NCBI RefSeq assembly: GCF_016100455.1
Contig: NZ_JACFSK010000001.1
Location: 186,001-250,000 of the forward strand
Direction of reading: 5' to 3'
DNA length: 64,000 bases
From: Bartonella sp. M0283
Lineage (GTDB): Bacteria > Pseudomonadota > Alphaproteobacteria > Rhizobiales > Rhizobiaceae
Position 1 is the stretch's first letter; every line of letters begins with the position of its first letter. This document shows, one piece after another, positions 1 to 8,220 of the stretch. The position numbers were made by a program, and so were the translations under genes. The notes beneath the pieces were generated by a model, which saw only the letters and a program-made list of their open reading frames with translations, was not told where the DNA came from and searched no databases.

Positions 1-1
1 G

Positions 2-103
2 CTTGAAGAACGGAAAATGCTTATCCACCAAATCGAAGTTGCCACTTCTGCTATGTCTGTCGGCTATGGTCGGGGGTGGAAACCAAAATTGCCGATTGAC
101 TAG
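2..103 (+). CDS. C-terminal end of an unidentified protein (partial)
   Basis: An open frame enters from the left edge and codes for 33 residues ending in KPKLPID before a TAG stop. No family can be recognised from so short a tail. It may be the last gene to the left of the prophage or another phage gene. Confidence that it is real is limited, because an open stretch this short can occur by chance. Confidence 0.3.
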   Translation, partial: LEERKMLIHQIEVATSAMSVGYGRGWKPKLPID

Positions 104-681
104 GTTGGCCGTTCTTCATCTTTATGGCGCTTAAAACTCGCGTTAGGATTTCGCCTTTCATTTTGTTTCAGGTTTGTTTCAAGAGCCGGTCAAACGAACT
201 TAAAAGCCAACGAGACCTTTGCTGCAAGCTTGGCAATTTAAGGTTGAAGCCGGATTTTAATGTTGGACATCCGCGGCTTGAAGTTCAAAGCGATGGTTAT
301 GCTTGTGAGTTACTGAAACAAAGAGACGGGGAGAAGATGCGATATATTCTAAGACCGGCTTCACTATCGATGAATGATATTTCCGGAAGGGCGGATTTCG
401 TCACGTTATAAAAGGCAAAATAGGAGATAGTAGAGTTACCGGTTATTCGATAATTCAAAATTTCATGAGGGGGTAAAGCGGCGGTAATTTAGATGGAATT
501 GATTGCTGTTTGCCTTTTTCTGCCGCCAATCAATAAGCGATATTCAATAGGGTAGCAAACCGGTTGTGACAAAGTTTGAAAGTCCTTTTTGTCCGTGCGT
601 CAACATGTTCCTTCCTTTATTGATCTGATGTGCAAAAAAGCCGGTTTAGCGGGTGCCTGAGGAACGGTTACGAAGACCGTC
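104..681. other. Stretch without a supported gene at left prophage edge
   Basis: This 578-base stretch has a forward open frame (124-411), but its composition is unconvincing and it has no clear ribosome binding site. The left prophage boundary or attachment site should lie here or further left, but no repeat in the window marks it. Confidence 0.4.
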
Positions 682-1026
682 TTATGAACCGAATTTTCTT
701 CTCAAAAGGCCTATGACGCTATCAATAATCGACACACCCAAAGCGCCGCATAAAAAACCGGCAAGGCCGAGAAATTTTTCTGGCACAACATAGGAACCGT
801 CGATCAGGTCGAATTTATCAAGCAGATGAGAAAGGGTATTGGCGGCAAGCTCTGCCCCGTAAATAGCGCATAAAGCACCGCCAACCCATTCCATTACGCG
901 TTGCGGCCATTTTTTGGGCGCGCTGTTGAGCTGGCTTAAAAAACTGCCACATGCACCGGCTAGAGCAAGAAGTCCGAACCTGACAAGATAAGCAAGCCAG
1001 TCGGGTGGGGGATTATTTTCTGACAT
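682..1026 (-). CDS. Putative phage holin
   Basis: Small membrane protein of 114 residues with three predicted membrane spans (about residues 10-33, 44-65 and 85-108) and a basic end (RRKFGS), the layout of a class I holin. Holins form lesions in the inner membrane at the end of the lytic cycle so that endolysin reaches the wall. It is the last gene of the leftward late operon, 430 bases downstream of the spanin and endolysin genes, and that position is the main argument for the call. No holin family signature is recognised with certainty, so it could be another phage membrane protein. Confidence 0.6.
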   Translation of the reverse strand: MSENNPPPDWLAYLVRFGLLALAGACGSFLSQLNSAPKKWPQRVMEWVGGALCAIYGAELAANTLSHLLDKFDLIDGSYVVPEKFLGLAGFLCGALGVSIIDSVIGLLRRKFGS

Positions 1027-1458
1027 TTGATTATTCCATGAAAGGCGCGAGCGGCAATTTGAATAAATTGAAGCAAAAATTAAACCCGTTATTTATATGC
1101 ATCTGAACTATGTTGTTAGCCGGCTAATGTTATAACACGAGGGAGAATAACTGTGCCGGTAGGGGAGTAGGAACCAGAACTTTGGTCGGGCAAAGATATT
1201 TGTTCTTGTGTCGGGGAGGGAAACCTGACGGGATTTCATCAAAATGACGGCTATTGTTTATGGTAAATTGCGAAGCACTGCATTTCCTATTTTATTATAA
1301 AATAGGTGATCGGGCTTTGGACGGGAAACGGACTGCCGTTTTCTGTCACAGTGTTTCTTTCCGATTGTTCGACAAATTGTATAAAACATCGTTATCAACC
1401 CGCCGCCAATTTATCGACTTTTAATGAATGCTTATGGGCATACGGATATTGAACTTTT
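1027..1458. other. Intergenic stretch with an AT-rich hairpin
   Basis: No gene is supported between the holin-like gene and Rz1. The one visible structure is a perfect 9-bp inverted repeat with a 3-base loop at 1286-1306 (arms CCTATTTTA and TAAAATAGG). It is too AT-rich, and has no following T-run, to be called a terminator with confidence. Confidence 0.45.
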
Positions 1459-1683
1459 TCATTTCCAGCATTTCTGTTTCTGTCCAAACCGGTCGGTCGA
1501 GATGATCCATTTGGTGATTGCCGGTTCATTTTCGACAAGGCGCGCGGCGTCATTTGCCTTTGGCGGTTTTGTCCAACCCGCGCAGGAGAACCCTGCAGTC
1601 GTATGGCACCCCGCCAACAGCAAGGCAGCGCTGATAAGAGTTAAGAGCTTCAACTTCATTTTCAACCTCGTGAGAATTTTCAA
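1459..1683 (-). CDS. Rz1-like outer-membrane spanin lipoprotein
   Basis: Reads 74 residues, but a likelier start is the internal Met-9, giving a signal sequence (MKLKLLTLISAALLLAGC) that ends in a lipobox LAGC. The mature product is a short lipoprotein anchored in the outer membrane. With the Rz-like protein it would form the spanin complex that fuses inner and outer membranes in the last step of lysis. It starts inside the Rz gene in another frame, overlaps it by 134 bases and extends past it, the classic overlapped Rz/Rz1 arrangement. Sequence conservation among Rz1 proteins is low; lipobox, size and overlap carry the call. Confidence 0.8.
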   Translation of the reverse strand: MKILTRLKMKLKLLTLISAALLLAGCHTTAGFSCAGWTKPPKANDAARLVENEPAITKWIISTDRFGQKQKCWK

Positions 1684-1804
1684 AGGCTGTGATCGCAGCC
1701 TTTAGAGACTTTTGTTTTTCCGTCTCTTGCCCGATACAAAAAGCAACAACAATTAGGGCAATGATGACGGCAATGGTGATCGACAGGCGTTCGAGTGTGG
1801 TCAT
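1550..1804 (-). CDS. Rz-like inner-membrane spanin
   Basis: An 84-residue protein with an N-terminal membrane anchor (about residues 8-26, IAVIIALIVVAFCIG) followed by a charged helical periplasmic region (EKQKSLKAAITAFEN and onward). This is the shape of an i-spanin, which spans the periplasm to meet Rz1. Its ATG overlaps the endolysin stop in an ATGA tetranucleotide, indicating translational coupling, and Rz1 begins inside it in another frame. Two Cys residues late in the sequence could form disulphides, as in lambda Rz. Function follows from topology and position rather than from a recognised family. Confidence 0.8.
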   Translation of the reverse strand: MTTLERLSITIAVIIALIVVAFCIGQETEKQKSLKAAITAFENSHEVENEVEALNSYQRCLAVGGVPYDCRVLLRGLDKTAKGK

Positions 1805-2466
1805 AATTCAGCCTCTTTAAACCGTTTGAGAAAATAGAAACTGCCGATTGCAACGCCGATCACCATGACGGACGCAAGCGCCCATTGGAACGGCCCCGAA
1901 CCGGTAGCAAAACCGGTCAAACCGGAAGCGGCACTGATAACCGGCCCGATGACTTCCGGTTTCAACACCGGATGAACAGTTTTTTGTTCCGGAACGACAT
2001 CTTTGGACGTCACAAACGCGCCTTCCATCCACAAATACCCTTCTGCCCGACGCCGGTTAACAAGGCCTTGGATTTTTTTGCCGCCCGCTTTTGTCCATTT
2101 CATCAATTCGGTCGGGACCGCGTCATAATTGCCGGCGTTCAATTTTTTAAGAAGCTTTGATTTCTTGAACGAAGCAAGGGGGATATTGTAAACAAATGAG
2201 ACCAGAGCGGCAAACTGGTTGTCGTTGAGCTTGACTTTTACGTTGTTCTCGATCGCCGCTTCATACTGTACAAGATCTTTCAAAAGAATGCGTTCTGCTT
2301 CGGCTGCGGTGATGACCATTCCTGCACGTGGTTTTGGCTCGCCGGCCATGGCCGTATGCCCATAGCCGATTGTCCACACACCGCCAGAATCCTTATAAGC
2401 TTTGGTTTTGAGACCTTCCCATTGTTTCAGTTTTTCAAGGCCGTGGGGGCTTATTTGTCGTGTCAT
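1801..2466 (-). CDS. Phage endolysin, GH24 lysozyme with C-terminal membrane span
   Basis: Muramidase of the T4/P21 lysozyme family (221 residues) that cleaves the MurNAc-GlcNAc bond of peptidoglycan. The catalytic signature is complete: Glu-17, eight residues, Asp-26, five residues, Thr-32, within WEGLKTKAYKDSGGVWTIGY. The enzyme domain covers about residues 5-150. The tail has a linker (about 150-185) and one hydrophobic span (about 187-213), so the enzyme may be tethered to the membrane by its C-terminus; most GH24 endolysins lack this. It heads the lysis cassette and is coupled to Rz by an ATGA overlap. A strong terminator lies just upstream, so it should have its own promoter in the gap. 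Confidence 0.93.
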   Translation of the reverse strand: MTRQISPHGLEKLKQWEGLKTKAYKDSGGVWTIGYGHTAMAGEPKPRAGMVITAAEAERILLKDLVQYEAAIENNVKVKLNDNQFAALVSFVYNIPLASFKKSKLLKKLNAGNYDAVPTELMKWTKAGGKKIQGLVNRRRAEGYLWMEGAFVTSKDVVPEQKTVHPVLKPEVIGPVISAASGLTGFATGSGPFQWALASVMVIGVAIGSFYFLKRFKEAEL

Positions 2467-2496
2467 GACGTTTCCTTATCAATAATAAATGAAGGC

Positions 2497-2522
2497 AATA
2501 AAAAACCCCGCGCAAAGCGGGG
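2497..2522 (-). terminator. Rho-independent terminator
   Basis: A 6-bp GC stem (CCCCGC/GCGGGG, loop of five bases) is followed on the minus strand by TTTTTTATT. It lies between the glycosyltransferase gene at 2731 and the endolysin gene, and separates the glycosyltransferase transcript from the lysis cassette. Confidence 0.85.
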
Positions 2523-2730
2523 TGGTGGTTCAATATTCAATGAAGTAAATTTTTGCTTTTGTTAAAAAACCGGATGTTGTTTCATCGGACAAGAGAAAAC
2601 GGTGCTCCTAAACTCCGGTTTATCAAACCGGATTTGTAGCAGTTGGAATTTTCCTCATCCCTGAAAAAGCGGAAAGGGCGACCGTGAGATAAAACGATTG
2701 GCGCAACAAACGGATCTATAATTATGATTG

Positions 2731-3645
2731 CTATTTTACCGCAAGGTAAGCAAGTTTCTTCATATCGCCCCGTGTTTTCTTGACGAGATCCAGAATAAGC
2801 GCAACCATAAAGCTCATAGCGCCTAACAGTCCAAGAAAACCGGCAAGAACTGCTGTTGGCAGCCGTGGAACCAGTCCGCTTCTTGCATATTCGGTAATGA
2901 CCGGAATTCCAAACGCTAGAGAGATAATCCAGAACAACAGTGCAACGATGGAATGAAACAAAAAGGGGCGTTCCAACTGGATAAGGCGGATGATGGTAAG
3001 ACCAACCAGAAAACCGTCTTTAATCGTTGAAAGCTTGCTTTCGGAACCTTCAGGACGTTCTCCATAGGGGGCTTCGATTTCATCCAGTGCAACATTCATT
3101 TCCAAGGAATGAACAGTAACTTCTGTTTCGATTTCAAAACCGTTGGAAGAAATCGGAAATGATTTGACGAATTTATGTGAAAAAATCTTATATCCGGATA
3201 ACATATCGGTAATTTGCCGTCCGAAGATAAATTGTATTGCGCCGGTTAATGCTTTGTTTCCGAAACGATGTCCAAAAGGATAGGATTCTTTGGCCTCGGA
3301 AACCCGACGAATATTCATGTAATCAAGTTTTTCATCAACAAATTTGTCAATCGCAGATTGGGCGATGGATAAATCATAAGTTGAATCACCGTCGACAATC
3401 AATATCACATCTTCATCAAGGTCTCTGAATGCACGTTTGATAACATTGCCTTTGCCTTGTCGTTTTTCACTACGCACAATTGCGCCGGCTTCTTTTGCTA
3501 TTTTGACGGTGTTATCAGAAGAATTATTGTCATAGACATAAATTGTCGCGCCTTTAATGTAACGCTTCGCATCCGTGATTACAGATTTGACGGTGATTTC
3601 CTCATTACAACAAGTGATAACAACTGCGATCGAACACTTTTCCAT
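2731..3645 (-). CDS. GtrB/DPM1-like polyprenyl-phosphate glycosyltransferase
   Basis: Family 2 glycosyltransferase of 304 residues. The catalytic domain (about 1-215) opens with VVITCCNEE and has DNNSSDN and the acidic motif DGDSTYD, which binds nucleotide-sugar and metal. Two membrane spans close the protein (about 230-255 and 266-290). This is the layout of GtrB and dolichol-phosphate mannose synthase, which load a sugar onto a polyprenyl phosphate at the inner face of the membrane. The gene for a large polytopic protein lies 50 bases upstream, so the pair resembles the gtrB plus type-specific gtr genes that temperate phages use to change host O-antigen. No GtrA-like flippase is present here. 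Sugar identity cannot be read from sequence. Confidence 0.85.
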   Translation of the reverse strand: MEKCSIAVVITCCNEEITVKSVITDAKRYIKGATIYVYDNNSSDNTVKIAKEAGAIVRSEKRQGKGNVIKRAFRDLDEDVILIVDGDSTYDLSIAQSAIDKFVDEKLDYMNIRRVSEAKESYPFGHRFGNKALTGAIQFIFGRQITDMLSGYKIFSHKFVKSFPISSNGFEIETEVTVHSLEMNVALDEIEAPYGERPEGSESKLSTIKDGFLVGLTIIRLIQLERPFLFHSIVALLFWIISLAFGIPVITEYARSGLVPRLPTAVLAGFLGLLGAMSFMVALILDLVKKTRGDMKKLAYLAVK

Positions 3646-3695
3646 ACTTTTTCTTCGTGTTCATATCAGATGTCAAACGTTCCAAAGTCAATGAT

Positions 3696-5210
3696 TTATA
3701 AGATTATACCGATTAACAATAATGGAACTGTGATCGAGGCTCCCACGATCCGCATTTTTCTATTTCCGAACACTTGCCGCTTTTGGCTATAATAAGCGAA
3801 TGCTGCAAGAATACACATAATGCTTAACAACAAGCTCGGATAGGAATAACGGAAGTCAGAAGAAACACCGACGAATAAATATCCGACCAGATAGATCATG
3901 CCGGAAAATGCAACGACATTCAATGTCCGGTTAAAACGGTCGCAAGTGCCGAGTGTTGCCAGGTAAAAAAACAGGAGAATAAGCAAACTGACATAAGGGT
4001 GGAACCATAATTGGTATCCTAAAGACTGGAATTTCATTTCAAGAAAATTAGACCAGAATTTAGGAGCAGGGACTATTTCGTTCATGGGATCTTTGGCGTC
4101 TTGTAAATTGATATAGCCAAGATCGGTTTTTGAAACCGGAAAATAAGCAGGCCGATGTCCCTGATAATCCATAAACCGGTTAAAATGTGAAATTCGATGT
4201 TTCAAATAGGCTACCGGATGATGAACAATTCCTGAAACCCAGGCGTGACGAAGTTCACTTCTGATCTGTTTGAAGACTTTTTTCCCGTAATATCGTCTAT
4301 CGAAATAATGGACAGCAATTTGGCTGCAGAAAGCTTTTCTATCCCAATATGCAATTGTATTCCACTGGAGCGGCGTATAGCATTTATTGACAATTGCCAT
4401 TTGGTCGGGAACTTCCGGAATGTCGGGAAGGGTCGGTTGCCCAGTATTTTTTGCAATACCGACCAGGTCAAAAAGCATAAGACCAAAATCAGGCGCTTCA
4501 TCACGGGCCTTCAATATTTTAAGATCAACAAACGATGCTGTTGCTATAATACCTAGGACAAGGACAAAACATGTAACATAACGATAAATGATGGGAGATT
4601 TCCATCCGATCAAGATCGCAACGAATAACGGAACGGCAATAAAGCAACCGTTAGCGCGGACGTAAAAGCAAAATACCAGAATTATTCCGGTAGTTATATA
4701 GAATCCAAGCGTTTTCTTTTTTTCCGAGATCGCCGCGTCAAGCATCATCGCTGAAACAAGGAAAATAAAACTGGCAAGTAAAGTATCTTTCCAGACCATT
4801 GACAAAAAAGCAAATACAGGTGTTATAAACAATATAAACACACAAATAGCACCGGTAAAAATTCCTTTTGATATATTTTTTGCGATTATATAAAGGCCAA
4901 TAAATATTGGTATGAGCTGAATTATCCAAACTATACCGCGAATATCGGTAAAAAATAAAATAAGTTGCCAGATTCTTGATAATAATGGAGAATGCCAGTT
5001 AGAAATTCTATGATAAATTATGTCTGAATATATATAAAATGTGTCACTGACAAACGCTCCCGGATAAAAGTTGTAAACCAACCACAGGAACATTATTAAT
5101 AGACAGAAGAACAAATAGTTGTTTTTCAAAAAAATCGGAATCCCTTTTATTAAACAACTTACATTGTCACTGAACTTATTTTCCAGGCGTTTATAAAATC
5201 CGGGTCCCAC
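3696..5210 (-). CDS. Polytopic membrane protein, glycosyltransferase-like (DUF6020/Gtr type)
   Basis: A 504-residue integral membrane protein with about ten or eleven spans and a long periplasmic loop (about residues 245-390). The first loop has YPGAFVSDTF and a later WHSPLLSRIW, resembling the aspartate- and histidine-bearing first loop of DUF6020 and GT-C type glycosyltransferases, which take sugar from a lipid carrier outside the membrane. The start is GTG at 5210, preceded by AGGAG at good spacing. With the downstream GtrB-like gene it forms a two-gene operon that could glycosylate host surface polysaccharide. The family match is from memory of motifs; a polymerase- or flippase-like role is the alternative. 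Confidence 0.65.
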   Translation of the reverse strand: MGPGFYKRLENKFSDNVSCLIKGIPIFLKNNYLFFCLLIMFLWLVYNFYPGAFVSDTFYIYSDIIYHRISNWHSPLLSRIWQLILFFTDIRGIVWIIQLIPIFIGLYIIAKNISKGIFTGAICVFILFITPVFAFLSMVWKDTLLASFIFLVSAMMLDAAISEKKKTLGFYITTGIILVFCFYVRANGCFIAVPLFVAILIGWKSPIIYRYVTCFVLVLGIIATASFVDLKILKARDEAPDFGLMLFDLVGIAKNTGQPTLPDIPEVPDQMAIVNKCYTPLQWNTIAYWDRKAFCSQIAVHYFDRRYYGKKVFKQIRSELRHAWVSGIVHHPVAYLKHRISHFNRFMDYQGHRPAYFPVSKTDLGYINLQDAKDPMNEIVPAPKFWSNFLEMKFQSLGYQLWFHPYVSLLILLFFYLATLGTCDRFNRTLNVVAFSGMIYLVGYLFVGVSSDFRYSYPSLLLSIMCILAAFAYYSQKRQVFGNRKMRIVGASITVPLLLIGIIL

Positions 5211-5842
5211 TGTTTACTCCTGTGGACATTATCAAAATGTCAGCTATCAAGTACCGCACTAAAAATAGTGCTGTTGATTTATATGCAGCAGCTTGAGACG
5301 GAAGCTCTATATTGCTCGGTTCATCAAGTCAATAGACCGATTAAGCGAGAGAAAAGTTTATTAGAAGATGATTTTATTATAGAAAAATCCACGATAACTT
5401 ATAATTAAAAAGTATATTTTATTTTTAATTTTTAAAATTATAAATATAATTTTATATTAATTTAAATTTAAATATATTAAATCATAAAAATTATGCGTGA
5501 TAAAACTTAATATTTATTTACAAAAAATAATAATATATAAATATTAATTAAATTTATTAGAATTTATATAAACTTCTGAAAAATAAAAATACATATGGTT
5601 AAAATAGAAATAAATTTTACTCTTATAAAACATAGACGATATTATGCCGGAGGTTGATAGGCAATGAAACAAGTAAGGCCTTTGACTGTTTTAAGAGAGG
5701 CTAAAGAATAAGCCTTTTTTCCGACAAAGCTTCGTTGAAGTCGATTTTTACCGGTTGTCTTCAAGAAGGGACCGAATTTTTCGAGCCATTATCCGAGACG
5801 TAAAGAGGAAATGATTGGCGCATTGAGAAGGGCGGTTCCATA
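5211..5842. other. AT-rich intergenic region
   Basis: Bases 5390-5640 are extremely AT-rich, unlike the surrounding prophage, and carry no gene. Such a stretch often marks a promoter, a silencer-bound region or a recent insertion junction. It separates the divergent glycosyltransferase pair and the forward gene at 5843. A possible 15-codon leader (5664-5711) with GGAGG upstream, followed at once by a weak hairpin and T-run, is described under findings. Confidence 0.5.
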
Positions 5843-6313
5843 ATGCCGGTTATGGCATTATTTGGTCATTCGAATTCCCTTGGAGCGTCGATTTTTCTAG
5901 CCCGCTCGAAAGAGAACGTGAAAGAGCAAATAAAAGAGATATCCAATTTCTTTTTGAAAAAACATGGCGGATTATGCTATTTCAAAGAGCAGTACAATTC
6001 GGCTTGGGAGCAGTATAAAATGGCAAGTCTGGAAGATGAATTTCATAAAGAAATGTTAGCTATTTATGATAAAGCTCGTGATGAACTCGGAATAAGACTT
6101 CCCAGATTCAAACAAATGGTTGAACGGAACGGCGGCGTTGGAGCTGCTAAAAAATTGCTACACTCCAATTCGGTTTCGACCGGTTTTTCCAAACTATTCG
6201 AGAAGGGGCGGCTCGATTTGACTGTTGAATCGCTTGTCGCAAACAATGAAAAATGGCATCCGCTTTTTAACCAGGAAGAAATACGAAAAGCTAAAGCAAG
6301 TTTTCGCCAGTAA
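5843..6313 (+). CDS. Hypothetical protein, prophage cargo gene
   Basis: A 156-residue soluble protein on the strand opposite the phage late genes. The C-terminal half (about 75-150) has the pattern GGVGAAKKLL, GFSKLFEKGRLDLTVE, LF and EI. I associate this with a small domain found in many bacterial accessory proteins near nuclease or methyltransferase genes, but I cannot name a function. A GAAGGG sequence lies ahead of the ATG. The gene is a single transcription unit between the glycosyltransferase pair and the tail genes, closed by the hairpin at 6342, which is typical of a lysogenically expressed cargo gene. Confidence 0.65.
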   Translation: MPVMALFGHSNSLGASIFLARSKENVKEQIKEISNFFLKKHGGLCYFKEQYNSAWEQYKMASLEDEFHKEMLAIYDKARDELGIRLPRFKQMVERNGGVGAAKKLLHSNSVSTGFSKLFEKGRLDLTVESLVANNEKWHPLFNQEEIRKAKASFRQ

Positions 6314-6341
6314 AACATCCCCACTTATTTTTAAGGGCCAT

Positions 6342-6368
6342 AAAACCCCACAAAAGATGTGGGGTTTT
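6342..6368. terminator. Bidirectional terminator between convergent genes
   Basis: A perfect 11-bp stem (AAAACCCCACA/TGTGGGGTTTT) with a five-base loop sits between the forward gene ending at 6313 and the leftward gene ending at 6390. A-run and T-run flank the GC core on both sides, so it can stop transcription from either direction. Confidence 0.9.
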
Positions 6369-6389
6369 CAATTGGTTTTACAGCAACAT

Positions 6390-7007
6390 TTATTGGATAT
6401 TGGCCGCCCAATTCCACAAAGTATCAAGCTGCGCATCCGGTATTTTGTTGACCTCGGCCATTTTTTTCAAAAGCGGAAAATCACGCGTAAAGCTTGTCGC
6501 CTTGGTGATATCAATGAGTACGCTTTCGCGTTCCTCTTCATCTGCAATGTAAAAAGGGCTATCCTTATTGGCTATATCGGTGATGAGATTTTCTTCTCTA
6601 ACACCAATGACAAGGGCCGCCTGCCAGAATTGCCGAGCTGTTAAAGGCGAAAACACTTCTGGAGCTGCAACAATCTTTTCGCCATCCCATAGCTTGCCAT
6701 AAACACTTCCGCTCTGACCGAATGTTTCGCCATAATTCTCGTCAATACCGATGATATCAAATCCCGCAATTTGCGACTGTTCGGCGTCATCCGTCATGGA
6801 AATGATATGTTTGTTATCGTCGATCGTGATGTAGAATTTATGCGGATATTTTTTGAAAAGGTCGTGCCACTCAACGCCATCTTTATCTTTCAATATATTG
6901 ATGGTGACGGTTCGGGCTTTTTGAACAATATTGCCTTTGTCGTCCTTAATGTCTTCGCCTAATGTGATTTCTTCTGTTGAAGCTCTAAGTTTACCAAAAT
7001 TTTTCAT
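6390..7007 (-). CDS. Phage tail-fibre-associated protein (possible assembly factor)
   Basis: A 205-residue protein directly after the tail fibre gene, with a gap of four bases. The N-terminal half is beta-rich and acidic. The C-terminal part (about 120-200) has SPLTARQFWQAALVIGV and later a helix ending in LDTLWNWAANIQ. This pattern recurs in small proteins encoded after tail fibres in many prophages, some of which act as fibre assembly chaperones. No catalytic motif is visible. The assignment rests on position and this C-terminal pattern; the exact role is unknown. Confidence 0.6.
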   Translation of the reverse strand: MKNFGKLRASTEEITLGEDIKDDKGNIVQKARTVTINILKDKDGVEWHDLFKKYPHKFYITIDDNKHIISMTDDAEQSQIAGFDIIGIDENYGETFGQSGSVYGKLWDGEKIVAAPEVFSPLTARQFWQAALVIGVREENLITDIANKDSPFYIADEEERESVLIDITKATSFTRDFPLLKKMAEVNKIPDAQLDTLWNWAANIQ

Positions 7008-7011
7008 GCTA

Positions 7012-8049
7012 TTACCACCACCCTAAAGAATACCAGCCACGATTTGCGATGTAGAGTTGCGGTTGACGACCGCATATATGCAAACCGCCAAATTTCGTCT
7101 CGTAGTAAGTGGCTGCAACAAAATATCCGGCTGGCATATAGCCAACCCCCGGACTTGGTGGGGTCAAAACGTCTACCCACCCCGCAACCCGGCTATCTGT
7201 TACACAGGCGTTTTGAAATGCGGTGCAGCGACTTTCAATATGACTGGCAAGGTCTCCATTTATCCAGTTTGAACCCAGAATATTGCCATCAGTCCTCACA
7301 TTTGTTTTGTCACCTACAATTAAACCGCTCAGAACACGGACGTAACCATTTTGATAGCATTGAAGCGCATAATCCGAAGGTGAGCTCGCCATCCGGAAGC
7401 GTAGTTCTCCTTCTGCTCCCAAGGTTATTTCCGCAGTATGGTCGGCTTTTTTTTCGGGAACAGTCAGTCTTATGCCGTAATTATTGGCACCGTCTGTTCC
7501 ATCATTTTCTATCAAAACCCACCCGTTGGTTTTAAGTGATCTCCCGCCCTTCAAATCTTGACTAACATCGAGATTGCCGGTAATCGTGCCGCCGGTTTTG
7601 GGAAGATGGGTCTTGTCAAGATTTGCTATTTTTTCGCGTTCGTCGGCTGTCATAATTTTGGCATTCGCCGCCTCTTTCATATTGCCCATATCGAACGCGT
7701 CGGTTCGCTTACCCGATGGGTCATAGAGTGCGACTGTCATGTCGCCGCTACCAGTAAGGGTCTGCCAACCATTGCCGGATAGAAAAGTCGTGTTTGAAGG
7801 CGCGCCATTTGTTTCAATCTCGGTCAAAACGACTTTGTTTTTTCTGGCCAAAGTGCCGAGCGTTTCAGGTTGAACGGCATTATCAGCTTTTTTCCCCTGT
7901 TCGGCGGTTGCAAATTCGCTTCTATCGGCTGTTGCAGCCGTACCCAGAACCGAAGGTGTTACAGCTTTGTCATTGGAAGCACGTGCTGCCATATCCTGTG
8001 GCGTTGCAGTCGGAATTTCGAAGGTGTGTGTATGATAGGGTACAGCCAT
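7012..8049 (-). CDS. Tail fibre protein
   Basis: A 345-residue fibre. The N-terminus (AVPYHTHTFEIPTATPQDMAAR) is a repeated-helix attachment region like those of other phage fibres, with alanine-rich text to about residue 60. The middle has KTGGTITGNLDVSQDLKGG, the usual beta-helix motif that starts trimeric shaft domains. The tail ends in an aromatic strand (YIANRGWYSLGWW), as in receptor-binding tips of several fibres. It should recognise the host surface. A 55-residue gene lies immediately upstream and the assembly-factor-like gene immediately downstream, suggesting a three-gene fibre unit. Confidence 0.88.
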   Translation of the reverse strand: MAVPYHTHTFEIPTATPQDMAARASNDKAVTPSVLGTAATADRSEFATAEQGKKADNAVQPETLGTLARKNKVVLTEIETNGAPSNTTFLSGNGWQTLTGSGDMTVALYDPSGKRTDAFDMGNMKEAANAKIMTADEREKIANLDKTHLPKTGGTITGNLDVSQDLKGGRSLKTNGWVLIENDGTDGANNYGIRLTVPEKKADHTAEITLGAEGELRFRMASSPSDYALQCYQNGYVRVLSGLIVGDKTNVRTDGNILGSNWINGDLASHIESRCTAFQNACVTDSRVAGWVDVLTPPSPGVGYMPAGYFVAATYYETKFGGLHICGRQPQLYIANRGWYSLGWW

Positions 8050-8217
8050 TTAAACCCCCAGTTTCTTCAAACGGTTGTCAAGTTCGGTAATCTTGTTTTG
8101 TAACGGCATAAGAAGTGCGGAAAGGGCAACATGCGCCATTTGATTATTCGCGTAAATCAATATGCGGATTTTCTCCGGCTCTTTTATGCCGGATATTGCA
8201 AAAGGGTGTTCATCCAT
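8050..8217 (-). CDS. Small hypothetical phage protein (55 residues)
   Basis: The frame runs from ATG at 8217 to a TAA at 8050, directly abutting the tail fibre start at 8049. The product begins MDEHPFAISGIKEPEKIRIL and ends with a short coiled-coil-like helix (ALLMPLQNKITELDNRLKKL). Position, uninterrupted frame and tight spacing (three bases after the upstream gene's TGA side, zero before the fibre) argue that it is real although short. It may be a fibre connector or chaperone; nothing in the sequence shows which. Confidence 0.7.
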   Translation of the reverse strand: MDEHPFAISGIKEPEKIRILIYANNQMAHVALSALLMPLQNKITELDNRLKKLGV

Positions 8218-8220
8218 TGT

